Under the pieces are notes generated by a model. That model was not told the origin of the DNA. It made no database searches and saw only the letters and a program-made list of their open reading frames with translations. From IMG/VR virus record IMGVR_UViG_3300034073_002251, positions 1 to 28,190 of that record: DNA of 28,190 nucleotides; one strand, given 5' to 3'. This document shows, in pieces, positions 15,375-22,291 of the stretch. The stretch is from a virus. Position 1 is the stretch's first letter. The number at the start of each line of letters is the position of its first letter. The position numbers were made by a program, and so were the translations under genes.

Positions 15375-16898
15375 GTGACGACCCGTATCACGGTCACCAC
15401 AGATAGCGGCGGTTTACTGGATCGCAACGCCCAGCAGCAGGCCGCCGCACGACAAGCCGCACTTTTGAAAGCACAGGCAGAGAAGGCCGCCGCCTTAGGT
15501 GAGGCCCAGTTACGCCAAGACCGCATCAACGCCGGCCTCGACCCAGCCACAGGCCGCCCCCTCCCCTTCACCGGCTCAACCCTCAGCCGCGTTAACCAGC
15601 AGCCTGCTGCCTCTCGCCAAGGGCTGGATTTACGTGTAAACGTCTTCGGCCTTTCTGCCTCTGTGTTTACCGAAAGGACCGAGGATGGCAGAACTTACTA
15701 CGATTTCACAAGAACAGTAACCATACATCCGCCCCGAGCTTCTGCCCCTATTGTATTTTCTCAGGCAGGCGATGTATTTGAACGCACACTGCCGGAGCTT
15801 GACCCAGCCGAAGACATCTCAACATACATCTCAACCCCATTTCTTGACCGAACGACAATAAGCACAGCGGGTTCTGGTACAGATACTAATTTCTATACCG
15901 CTAGTGGTGAAACCTATGGATTCTATGATAGCGGCATACCCTCTCCTTCTTACTTTGATTCATGGCGCTACGACATATTACAACAGAGCGCATACACGCA
16001 CATCGTTCCTGCTGGAACAGGGAGTGCATACGTCATCGTGGCATTTGACGTCAACTACAAAGCAGAGCGCATCAGGACAACATACACAAGATCGGGCACC
16101 ATATTCAACCCTCCCACTTCATACGACAGCACCACAACAGTAACCGCAACGATCTCAACGCTATTTCAACATTCTTATGAGTCCCGCAATGTAGAGTGCT
16201 TTTTCGTGACAGACACAACGGCTGTCAGAGTAAACACACCAACTACATTGCAGGCTAGGGTTGATGCCCTATACCCTGCTCCAGTCAAAAACGCTACAAC
16301 CGAAATAAACGCAGGCACCTTCGGGCCATTCCCAGGAGTCAGCACCCCTAACACGCGCACCAGGACAACTGTCTCTACTGGCGGATCAACATTTACGTGG
16401 GCAGAAACATCTTCTTACACTGCTGTTACTGTCCCAAAAGCTGAAAGCACAGCTATACCCTATGCAGCGCCACTATCCCGATACCTCGGTGGTTCGCTTG
16501 CTTGGACTCCTGCCGCTGCCCTAACGCTTCTTGCAGGGCCAGTCACAACGAAAACCCAAAGCGAGGTAACACCAGAAGAGATAGCTACGTTTAACAATTA
16601 CATATTCATGGAGTCTCAAGGCTTTGGCGCAAACAACATAACTAACACACGCAAATACTATATTGACACCTTCGACGGTACTGACACTGAGGGAAACCGA
16701 TATACCTTTGTAGAATACTCAGAACAAAGACCAACCACATGGGGCGATCCAGTACCAAATGGCAAAACCTGGCCAAGATCACCCGTTGTTACGCCCGCCT
16801 TGCAAGGTGAGTACACTCGGCACTCTAACTGGGGAAACTCAGCTATTTGCTCAAGGTATGTGGCGGCGCTTGGTCTTTCTCCCTCCCCTTCACCATGA
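15375..16898 (+). CDS. Large adhesin-like tail protein, atypical composition
   Basis: This 507-aa protein starts at a GTG after TTGAGCT. Residues about 14-55 form a Gln/Ala/Arg-rich helix (RNAQQQAAARQAALLKAQ), probably an attachment coiled coil. The remainder is Thr/Ser/Tyr-rich beta sequence without a recognised domain, ending GNSAICSRYVAALGLSPSP. The centre (about 15660-16860) is clearly richer in A+T and uses codons such as ATA and AGA that are rare in neighbours, whereas the first 280 bases have the G+C of the genome. This looks like a swapped-in receptor-binding cassette on a conserved N-terminal anchor. Function is inferred from position. The stop overlaps the next start (ATGA). Confidence 0.72.
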   Translation: MTTRITVTTDSGGLLDRNAQQQAAARQAALLKAQAEKAAALGEAQLRQDRINAGLDPATGRPLPFTGSTLSRVNQQPAASRQGLDLRVNVFGLSASVFTERTEDGRTYYDFTRTVTIHPPRASAPIVFSQAGDVFERTLPELDPAEDISTYISTPFLDRTTISTAGSGTDTNFYTASGETYGFYDSGIPSPSYFDSWRYDILQQSAYTHIVPAGTGSAYVIVAFDVNYKAERIRTTYTRSGTIFNPPTSYDSTTTVTATISTLFQHSYESRNVECFFVTDTTAVRVNTPTTLQARVDALYPAPVKNATTEINAGTFGPFPGVSTPNTRTRTTVSTGGSTFTWAETSSYTAVTVPKAESTAIPYAAPLSRYLGGSLAWTPAAALTLLAGPVTTKTQSEVTPEEIATFNNYIFMESQGFGANNITNTRKYYIDTFDGTDTEGNRYTFVEYSEQRPTTWGDPVPNGKTWPRSPVVTPALQGEYTRHSNWGNSAICSRYVAALGLSPSPSP

Positions 16899-17014
16899 CT
16901 GACGCCAAAGCCCTACTGCAAAAAGCCCAGACCCAAACGCAGGCTAACCGCTATGCGTTTCTCATTCGTCAACTCAACGCTAAGCTCACTAACAACATCC
17001 GTAATTCCAAGTGA
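16895..17014 (+). CDS. Very small helical protein
   Basis: An ATG at 16895 overlaps the adhesin stop (ATGA). The 39-aa frame ends at TGA 17012-17014, which overlaps the GTG of the chaperone gene (GTGA). Coupling at both ends supports a real gene. The product (MTDAKALLQKAQTQTQANRY onward to NAKLTNNIRNSK) is a Gln/Asn/Lys-rich amphipathic helix. Function is unknown. Confidence 0.55.
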   Translation: MTDAKALLQKAQTQTQANRYAFLIRQLNAKLTNNIRNSK

Positions 17015-17595
17015 CGACACTACCGTTCGTCGAATCTCCAGCTTCCCATTCAATTCGTCGTCTTGGCACCCCTGCTTCTGGCATCCTCGAGATGCCTGTC
17101 ATTGGTGGGTTGACCGTTGATGAGTCGGCCATCATTTCAGAGATGCTGGCCTCTGAACGCTCAGCCTTTGTTACTGGTGCTGCAGCAGCAGACGTGATTG
17201 CCAAGGTCGAGGAAGTCTCCCTGACTGAAGCGTTCCAGATCATTGAGAAGGCTGTCATGGGCAGACCTTTGGATGGTGACGCAGATCAAATCCGCATCCG
17301 TCATGCTGACCGGATTGCTGAGGTGGCCCGCGTCTATTCCAAGGCAGGCCAGGCCAACATGGAAGCGACCGTGACTGCCCTGATCCGCTGCAGGCTCAAG
17401 CTGCCGGAGTGGACAGTTGAGGAGACCCGTGGACTGCATAAGGCCCTCTTTGATGCCATCTGGGAGCTGGCACAGGAGGAGCAGGCTACAGAGCAGATGC
17501 CTGCTAGCCCGCCAACGGAGGAAGACCTGGGAAAGCAGCTGCCGGCCACTGGGAACAGCAGGAAGCCGACTGGTCGAAAATCTTCTGGGAGCTAG
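17011..17595 (+). CDS. Tail assembly chaperone, lambda gpG-like
   Basis: This 194-aa protein starts at a GTG. It has the layout of G-type chaperones: a short beta N-terminus, LTVDESAIISEMLASER near residue 34, a helical centre with EATVTALIRCRLKLPEWT and LHKALFDAIWELAQEEQ, and a low-complexity tail (EEDLGKQLPATGNSRKPTG). G-type chaperones coat the tape measure during tail assembly. The tail contains the heptamer GGGAAAG in the frame needed for -1 slippage, and the -1 frame is open long past this stop. The gene lies about 6.4 kb after the tape measure instead of just before it as in lambda. Confidence 0.78.
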   Translation: MTTLPFVESPASHSIRRLGTPASGILEMPVIGGLTVDESAIISEMLASERSAFVTGAAAADVIAKVEEVSLTEAFQIIEKAVMGRPLDGDADQIRIRHADRIAEVARVYSKAGQANMEATVTALIRCRLKLPEWTVEETRGLHKALFDAIWELAQEEQATEQMPASPPTEEDLGKQLPATGNSRKPTGRKSSGS

Positions 17596-18182
17596 CTAAC
17601 GGTTACCCCGGCCAGTTTGACCGGCAGACCTTTGGCCAGGAGAAGCGGGTCGTGGTGCTTAAGGCCTGGCGGACGCTGCACAGCATTAGACGGGAACAGG
17701 CAGCAATGGCAGAGCTGCCGGTGGCGAACCTGTCGGCCTTGATGGCCAACATGAACCGCGACCCGAAGAAGGCTAAGCCATTCAGCTTGTATGACTTCTG
17801 CGTCTTCAATGACAAGCCTGATGATGGCCCCGGCCAACTGTCACCAGAGGTGGCTGCTGTGGCCCTGGCATTGCGGCATGAGGACCGTGCACCTCGAGGA
17901 GTGCTGGCCATTTGGGATTCGATTCTGGCAGCTGCTTCAGAGTCGGCCAGTGTGCCAAGCATCAGGGCATTGGCATCCTCCGATGATCGGGTCTGGATTC
18001 TGTGCCCACGATGGGAGGGCCCGCATGTGCGTGGTGGGTTGGTCTGTGTGCTGGGCCAGGCCCATGGGTTGATTGAGGTCAGGGACATTGACCGCCCGCT
18101 GGCCAGCTATCAGGTCAGTGTGCCCAATCGAAGGTTGGCCGGCTGGATTGAAGCTGACCTGCTGTTGAAAGGGGAAACCTAA
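17011..18182 (+). CDS. Tail assembly chaperone G-T fusion made by -1 frameshift
   Basis: The -1 frame runs open from 17535 to TAA 18180-18182. Its first residues (HWEQQEADWSKIFWELANGY then PGQFDRQTFGQEKRVVVLKA) look like real protein well upstream of any start codon in that frame, and they overlap the end of the G frame. Slippage at G GGA AAG (17529-17535) would join 175 residues of G to 215 residues of T, giving about 390 aa. T-type domains recruit tail tube subunits to the chaperone-coated tape measure. A separate start at GTG 17652 (176 aa) is possible but would lose about 40 coding residues. The T part is longer than lambda T and ends RRLAGWIEADLLLKGET. Related residues SLYDFCVFNDKP occur near its middle. 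Confidence 0.75.
17529..17535 (+). promoter_or_regulatory. Programmed -1 frameshift slippery site GGGAAAG
   Basis: The heptamer is in phase as G GGA AAG with the G reading frame (codon GGA at 17530-17532, AAG at 17533-17535). Simultaneous slippage gives GGG AAA and continues in the T frame at 17535. This is the same heptamer used by phage lambda at its G/T junction. I did not identify a clear stimulatory pseudoknot downstream. Confidence 0.78.
18173..18181 (+). promoter_or_regulatory. GGAAACCTA element before the terminator gene
   Basis: The nonamer spans the last codons and stop of the chaperone gene, 22 bases upstream of the ATG at 18204. It recurs at 18586 and, inverted, at 8612-8620, each time shortly before a gene start. 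Function is unknown; it may be a phage promoter or operator element. Confidence 0.3.
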
Positions 18183-18203
18183 GGATCAGGAGGCCTAAAG
18201 CTG

Positions 18204-18584
18204 ATGACAGTATTGGAGCTGCGCAATGCACTGGCAGCCTTGCTGACCGCATCCTTGGGCACCTACACCTTGGGCAACGGCAGCACCACACCAGCAATCA
18301 GTGTGCGGGCCGTGGGCGAAAGGAGGCCAGTGGATACCACGGTCACGGGACTGGAGGTGGTCATTGTCCGTGACCCTGAGCTGACGCCAGTTGAGGTCTA
18401 CAAAGAGCCTGGTGCGTTCAGGGAATGGACGGTCTACTTGATTGACTGGTCTGATGCCACGAGTCTCGAGGCTCCTGCGGCAGCGGTCGTCGCGGCCTAT
18501 CCCGGCACGCTTGTCAGAGCAGCGAGTGTGCCCAAAGGAGTCGGTCCGCAAAACCAGATGGAACTGACGATCAGGTTCCAGTAG
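18204..18584 (+). CDS. Probable tail terminator / minor tail protein
   Basis: This 126-aa protein begins MTVLELRNALAALLTASLG and has a helix followed by strands (TPAISVRAVGER, LEVVIVRDPEL, EWTVYLIDWS), a second helix (LEAPAAAVVAAYPG) and a final strand (NQMELTIRFQ). The alpha-beta order and size resemble lambda gpU-type tail terminator proteins that cap the finished tail. A GGAGG ribosome binding site stands at about 18188-18192. The gene follows the tail chaperones and comes before the lysis genes. The call is from fold-like pattern and context; other minor tail proteins are possible. Confidence 0.55.
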   Translation: MTVLELRNALAALLTASLGTYTLGNGSTTPAISVRAVGERRPVDTTVTGLEVVIVRDPELTPVEVYKEPGAFREWTVYLIDWSDATSLEAPAAAVVAAYPGTLVRAASVPKGVGPQNQMELTIRFQ

Positions 18585-18585
18585 C

Positions 18586-18594
18586 GGAAACCTA
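18586..18594 (+). promoter_or_regulatory. GGAAACCTA element before the lysis-gene cluster
   Basis: The nonamer starts 2 bases after the stop of the previous gene and ends 25 bases before the likely GTG start of the first lysis gene. With AGGTTCC just upstream (18573-18579) it forms an imperfect inverted repeat, as in the dyad at 8612-8629. It may be the promoter or operator of the lysis cluster. Confidence 0.35.
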
Positions 18595-18619
18595 GAAGTG
18601 TCGTGCTCCAGCTTTGGTT

Positions 18620-18904
18620 GTGACTCCCGAGCAGCAACCACCACCCTTTGTGGAACGGAGGACGCTGAGCCGTGTGCAGGTCATGGAGGCCACTGCTGCG
18701 GCAGTGCTTGCCGCCGCCATTATCGGCACCGCTAGCGGTGTGGGTTGGCTCGTTGTCCAGCTTCCCACCCGTCTTCAGCAGTTGGAAAACCGGATGAACC
18801 AGATTGTTGAAAACCAGGAGCTGTTTAACCAGAAATTCATCCAACTGGAGAAAACAGTGCAGGAACACGACCGCCGCATCATCCGCTTGGAGCTTTCCCA
18901 ATGA
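18620..18904 (+). CDS. Membrane protein with coiled coil, holin-associated candidate
   Basis: The 94-aa protein is read from GTG at 18620 (MTPEQQPPPFVERR); TTG 18614 and ATG 18683 are alternatives and none has a good Shine-Dalgarno sequence. It has one membrane helix (about residues 25-48, AVLAAAIIGTASGVGWLVV) and then a regular heptad coiled coil to the end (LQQLENRMNQIVENQELFNQ). Small proteins with a membrane segment and coiled coil are frequent in lysis clusters, as holin partners or antiholins. The next gene starts within its last codons (ATGA overlap at 18901-18904). The precise lysis role is uncertain. Confidence 0.6.
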   Translation: MTPEQQPPPFVERRTLSRVQVMEATAAAVLAAAIIGTASGVGWLVVQLPTRLQQLENRMNQIVENQELFNQKFIQLEKTVQEHDRRIIRLELSQ

Positions 18905-19143
18905 ACCGCTTTGTCAAGGGTCAGGTTGATGCCAGCTTGTTCATCCCGGTCTTGATTGGGTTGATCTATGCCGGAAGCGGAGGCTGGACCGCTGAACGGT
19001 GGAATGGTGCCTTGGCCATCATGGGCATCGGTGCTGGCACTCGAGCTGGATTTGAGCGCGGCTACAACACGTTCAACCCTGACCTGCGGCAGCCGCAACA
19101 ACCCCGCGATGAGCATGGGCGATTCTCGCGGCGCGAGGAATGA
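18901..19143 (+). CDS. Small membrane protein of the lysis cluster, holin candidate
   Basis: This 80-aa protein has a hydrophobic N-terminal segment (about residues 11-28, LFIPVLIGLIYAGSGGW) and a second weak one (WNGALAIMGIGAG), giving one or two membrane helices, then a charged C-terminal tail ending RDEHGRFSRREE. Size, topology and its position before the endolysin fit a holin that makes the lethal membrane hole. The stop overlaps the next ATG (AATGATGG at 19140-19145). The assignment is by topology only. Confidence 0.55.
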   Translation: MNRFVKGQVDASLFIPVLIGLIYAGSGGWTAERWNGALAIMGIGAGTRAGFERGYNTFNPDLRQPQQPRDEHGRFSRREE

Positions 19144-19349
19144 TGGACGACAACCAGCACCAGCGGCGAGTCACCGACCACTGGCACATCATGGAACTGG
19201 TCATCCCCGTGGGTGCCATGTTCCTGCTGATCATCGGCGCAGTGTTCGCCTGGACGTTGAGCAGTACCGTGCATGAACAGCACCGGCTTCGTGGTGAACA
19301 TGGTCAGCTGCTGGAGCAAATCACCCATTCGTGCAAGGGGCGCAAGTGA
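19140..19349 (+). CDS. Small single-helix membrane protein of the lysis cluster
   Basis: This 69-aa protein has a charged N-terminus (DDNQHQRRVTDHWH), one strong membrane helix (about residues 19-43, LVIPVGAMFLLIIGAVFAW), and a polar helical C-terminus with one cysteine (LLEQITHSCKGRK). A second ATG at 19143 is an alternative start. The N-in topology with a short periplasmic helix resembles an inner-membrane spanin or holin, but it is too short for a typical Rz. Function is undecided. Confidence 0.55.
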   Translation: MMDDNQHQRRVTDHWHIMELVIPVGAMFLLIIGAVFAWTLSSTVHEQHRLRGEHGQLLEQITHSCKGRK

Positions 19350-19552
19350 TGGCCGTTCACTGGAGCTGGGATGACCTACGGATCATCGCGGACATCGTTG
19401 CTGGAAGCCTGCTGGCAGGCACACTCCGTCTGATCGTGCTCAAGGCGTTCCTTGAACCCATCGCTGCCTACGTGGGACAACAGGCATACCGCCGCGCTGA
19501 TCGAGCAGTCGGTGGCCGGCTGCCGGATCTACCGCCAATCGCTGAACCCTGA
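19349..19552 (+). CDS. Small membrane protein of the lysis cluster
   Basis: The 67-aa protein is read from ATG 19349, which overlaps the previous stop (TGATG); an in-frame upstream start at 19331 lies inside the preceding gene. It begins MAVHWSWDDLRIIADIVAGS, with one membrane-like helix (about residues 10-40) and an Arg/Pro-rich tail (RRADRAVGGRLPDLPP). It shares TGATG with the endolysin start (19550-19554). It could be a holin component. No family recognised. Confidence 0.55.
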   Translation: MAVHWSWDDLRIIADIVAGSLLAGTLRLIVLKAFLEPIAAYVGQQAYRRADRAVGGRLPDLPPIAEP

Positions 19553-20742
19553 TGACTTACGCCTCGGTCCGCGCTGCAGCGGAACATGCCGCTCGCCAGG
19601 GCGCGCTCACACCGCATCAGCTGGCTGCCTTCGGCTGGTTGGATGAATCGCTAAGCACCGAGCAGCGTCAAGAATTCACGGAGCTGTGGCGAGCAGCGGG
19701 GAGCCCAGCAGCGCCAGCTGATCCTGACTGGCTGGCGCCTGCGCTGAAGATCATCCGCGAGTTTGAGGGCTGCCGGCTTGAGGCATACCGCTGCCCTGCT
19801 GGCGTGTGGACGATCGGCTACGGCACCACCCGCTATCCGAACCCTGGTGGTGGGCCGGTGCGCAAGGGCGACTCAATCATGCAGCAGCAGGCTGAAGACT
19901 TCCTACGCCATGACCTGCTGACCCTGCGCGGTCCCGCCCTGCTGGATCTGCTGCCCATGGCCACCAGCTGGGCGCCCAACCGCATCGCCGCATTGGTGTC
20001 CTGGGCATACAACGTAGGCCTGGCTGCCGTTGAGGATTCAACCCTGCGCAAGCGGCTGAACGCTGGTGAGGATCCCGTAGTGGTGGTGACGGAAGAACTC
20101 CCCCGATGGAACAAGGCAGACGGCAAGGTGCTCGAGGGCCTGGTGCGTCGCCGCAATGCTGAGGTGGCGCTGTTCGTTGGTCAACCGCTCCAGCAGTCCG
20201 GCCATGGCAACCCGCTGCAGGTTCCCTGGTTTACGCAGATGGACAGTGCCGACCGCGACCAAGCGGCACGAATGTGTTTCTCCAGCAGCTGCGCCATGAT
20301 GCTGGCCTACCTAAAGCCTGGTGTGCTCACCGGCCCCAACGGTGATGACCAGTATCTGAAGCGCGTCCTGCAATACGGCGACACCACCAACCCATCAGCG
20401 CAGATCCGTGCACTATCCAGTTACGGCGTCAGGGCCAAGCTCACGAAGGTGGCCGGCTGGCGCACGCTTGAGGATCAAATCGCTGCCGGTATTCCCGTGC
20501 CCTGCGGGTTCCTGCATCGTGGCCCTGTCACTGCACCATCAGGTGGCGGTCACTGGCTTTGCGTGGTGGGCCACACCACAACCGATCTGATCGTGCATGA
20601 CCCCTTTGGGAAGGCCGACCTGGTGACCGGCGCAACGATTGGCAGCCCTGCACGGTTCGCCAAATACTCCCGCCAGTATTTCGGCCCACGCTGGGAAGTT
20701 GAAGGCACGCGAACAGGCTGGGCGATCATTGCCGAAAGGTGA
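19552..20742 (+). CDS. Bifunctional endolysin: GH24 lysozyme plus C39-like peptidase
   Basis: This 396-aa protein has three parts. Residues 1-57 (LTPHQLAAFGWLDESLSTEQ) are a helical spacer. Residues about 60-210 form a T4-type GH24 lysozyme with the E-8aa-C-5aa-T triad: Glu72 (REFEG), Cys81, Thr87 (WTIGYGTT), plus SWAYNVG near residue 150. Residues about 222-396 look like a papain-fold C39-type peptidase: PWFTQMDSAD, then catalytic Cys247 (in CFSSSCAMML), His334 (GGGHWLCVVG) and Asp350 (VHDPFG). The first domain would cleave glycan strands and the second a peptide bond in the cross-links. There is no signal peptide, so export depends on the holins just upstream. Gly-Ser-Gly-like linkers separate the domains. 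Confidence 0.88.
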   Translation: MTYASVRAAAEHAARQGALTPHQLAAFGWLDESLSTEQRQEFTELWRAAGSPAAPADPDWLAPALKIIREFEGCRLEAYRCPAGVWTIGYGTTRYPNPGGGPVRKGDSIMQQQAEDFLRHDLLTLRGPALLDLLPMATSWAPNRIAALVSWAYNVGLAAVEDSTLRKRLNAGEDPVVVVTEELPRWNKADGKVLEGLVRRRNAEVALFVGQPLQQSGHGNPLQVPWFTQMDSADRDQAARMCFSSSCAMMLAYLKPGVLTGPNGDDQYLKRVLQYGDTTNPSAQIRALSSYGVRAKLTKVAGWRTLEDQIAAGIPVPCGFLHRGPVTAPSGGGHWLCVVGHTTTDLIVHDPFGKADLVTGATIGSPARFAKYSRQYFGPRWEVEGTRTGWAIIAER

Positions 20743-20951
20743 AAGATGCCTTCCTGCTGCGCTTGCTCGGCTGGGTCTTCCTGGCGCAGTTCGCCATCTA
20801 CCTCGCTGGTGCCGCAAGCTGCATTTACATCGGCATCCGTCTGGAGCGTGCAGTCTGCGCCGACTTTGACGCCAACCTACAGCGCACCTTTGAGAGTGCC
20901 ACTGCCACCGTGCTGGCACTGCTTGGCGGTCGAGCACTCAACAAGGACTAG
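20739..20951 (+). CDS. Small membrane protein closing the lysis cluster
   Basis: This 70-aa protein starts at a GTG overlapping the endolysin stop (GTGA). It has one long hydrophobic segment (about residues 5-32, LLRLLGWVFLAQFAIYLAGA) then a polar part with Cys and a second weak hydrophobic stretch (SATATVLALLGGRAL). It may be a holin, antiholin or spanin-like partner; it is the last + strand gene of the late block. Its TAG (20949-20951) overlaps the TAG of a possible small gene on the other strand. Confidence 0.6.
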   Translation: MKDAFLLRLLGWVFLAQFAIYLAGAASCIYIGIRLERAVCADFDANLQRTFESATATVLALLGGRALNKD

Positions 20952-21112
20952 GGCGTTTTCATCCCTCGGCTTGCGCAGATCACCCGCAACACCTCCAGTG
21001 CTCGCTGTCCGCAGTAGCAGTTGACTGCCATCCCTGCTGCTACAACCTGCCAGACCGCTGATCCTCGTTCGTCCAAAACAACTGTGATGTAAGGCACAAC
21101 ATCAACAGCCAT
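20948..21112 (-). CDS. Possible small unknown protein at the block junction
   Basis: An ATG at 21112 opens a 54-aa frame that ends at TAG 20948-20950, interlocked with the stop of the + strand lysis gene. The product (MAVDVVPYITVVLDERGSAV, then WQVVAAGMAVNCYCGQRALE) has hydrophobic strands and a CYC pair, and looks protein-like. It has no clear Shine-Dalgarno sequence and lies 24 bases from the divergent gene at 21137, leaving little room for promoters. It is otherwise the only content of the 20952-21136 gap. Confidence 0.42.
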   Translation of the reverse strand: MAVDVVPYITVVLDERGSAVWQVVAAGMAVNCYCGQRALEVLRVICASRGMKTP

Positions 21113-21136
21113 GGCGGGCAACATACATACAAGACC

Positions 21137-21424
21137 TTGCTTAAGTTGCCAGTGGCTTGGAGTGAATGGTTAGTCCCGAGATTAAGCATTTCTGCAGAAG
21201 CGCAGATGCACAGTCACCTCTCCGCAATCAAACGTGAAGGGCCTGAGAACGTTGACCAGCTTGTGAACATTGCTTGCTCACTGGCTCAACAAAATGCAAT
21301 GCAATCTGCAATCATTCGTCAAGCCATCCATCACGTGAGTCTGCTTGAAATGCAGGCCGAGCTAAACAACCGCAAGCATCCCCCACGGATCATCCGCTGG
21401 TTGCTTGACCTGTTTAGCCAATAG
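21137..21424 (+). CDS. Possible small helical protein
   Basis: A 95-aa frame is open from a TTG at 21137 (GTG 21152 and ATG 21206 are alternatives; none has a good ribosome binding site). Residues about 35-80 are two amphipathic helices (NVDQLVNIACSLAQQNAMQS and IIRQAIHHVSLLEMQAEL), and the end is basic (PPRIIRWLLDLFSQ). The hydrophobic periodicity suggests a real product. Its 3' end lies antisense to the last 63 bases of the sigma factor gene. Function is unknown. Confidence 0.48.
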   Translation: MLKLPVAWSEWLVPRLSISAEAQMHSHLSAIKREGPENVDQLVNIACSLAQQNAMQSAIIRQAIHHVSLLEMQAELNNRKHPPRIIRWLLDLFSQ

Positions 21425-22291
21425 CATCTGCCGCTGCAGGGCCTTGTAGGCTCGTTCAGCTTGAAGCCTGACTGCTTCACGGGTCACATTCAGTTTGCGA
21501 CCAATGGCCGTAAACGTGTGTGGCTCGTTGCCATCCAAGCCATAGCGCAGCTTGATGATCAACTGTTGCCGTTCAGGCAGCGCAGCCATGGCCGTGCTCA
21601 ATAGTTCCGTGTCAATCTGATCTGACACCTGTTCAAGATGCTGGTCCGCATCAGAGCCATCCCCGATCAGTGCGCCAAGATCACTGCCATCATCAAAGAT
21701 GGCAATATCAAGGCTGGCGCAGGGTGCAGCCAGCAGCAGGGCCCTTTCGTATTCATCTTCAGTGATGCCCATTGCTTCGGCCACTTCTGGCCTGCTGGGC
21801 TGCCGGCCTAGCTCACCGGCTAGCCGCTGGATGATGCGGTTATGCCCCATAAACTTCTCAGCAATCTTGTGGGGCAGCCTGATTGGTCTACCGTTGGCCT
21901 CGATGCCACGGGTCATCATTTGAGTGATCCACCAGTAGGCATAGGTGGAAAACTTGTAGCCCCGTTCAGGGTCAAACTTCTCAACGCCACGGATCAGGCC
22001 GAGGATGCCGTCTTGCATCATGTCTTCGGCACTAGCCTGGAATCCACCCATGGACCGCTGGCGTTTACGGCAGATGGCTGCCACCAGCTTGAGGTTGGCG
22101 CTGATCATGCGATTGCGAGCAGCGATGCCGCGTTTGATGATCCGCTGTTCAGCTGTGGTGTAGGGCCCGCTGTTTTCCTCTTTGAGCTGCATCATGGCTT
22201 GGATGCGGCGGCCTAGGTGGATTTCTTCTGCTGGCGTGAGGAGGGGAATCCTGCCGGCCTCGTTCAAGAAAACATCAAGGGTGTCTTTCAT
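21362..22291 (-). CDS. RpoD-like sigma-70 factor (group 1/2 type)
   Basis: The 309-aa protein is read from the ATG at 22291, which shares TAATG with the dCTP deaminase stop; a longer frame upstream lies in another reading frame of that gene and is rejected. Regions are in order: 1.2 (about 5-35, VFLNEAGRIPLLTPAEEIHL), 2 (about 60-130, ANLKLVAAICRKRQ, FDPERGYKFSTYAYWWITQM), 3 (about 138-215, IRLPHKIAEKFMGHNR), and 4 (about 232-290, LPERQQLIIKLRYGLDG and a TFTAIGRKLNVTREAVRLQ helix-turn-helix). All elements for core binding and -10/-35 recognition are present. It resembles cyanobacterial group 2 factors more than typical phage ones, so it was probably captured from a host. It would redirect RNA polymerase to phage promoters. 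Confidence 0.9.
   Translation of the reverse strand: MKDTLDVFLNEAGRIPLLTPAEEIHLGRRIQAMMQLKEENSGPYTTAEQRIIKRGIAARNRMISANLKLVAAICRKRQRSMGGFQASAEDMMQDGILGLIRGVEKFDPERGYKFSTYAYWWITQMMTRGIEANGRPIRLPHKIAEKFMGHNRIIQRLAGELGRQPSRPEVAEAMGITEDEYERALLLAAPCASLDIAIFDDGSDLGALIGDGSDADQHLEQVSDQIDTELLSTAMAALPERQQLIIKLRYGLDGNEPHTFTAIGRKLNVTREAVRLQAERAYKALQRQMLLAKQVKQPADDPWGMLAVV

Noticed and set aside
17652-18182. Independent T gene starting at GTG 17652
   Set aside because: The frame reads as good protein for about 40 codons upstream of this GTG, and a slippery heptamer in correct phase explains how it is expressed.
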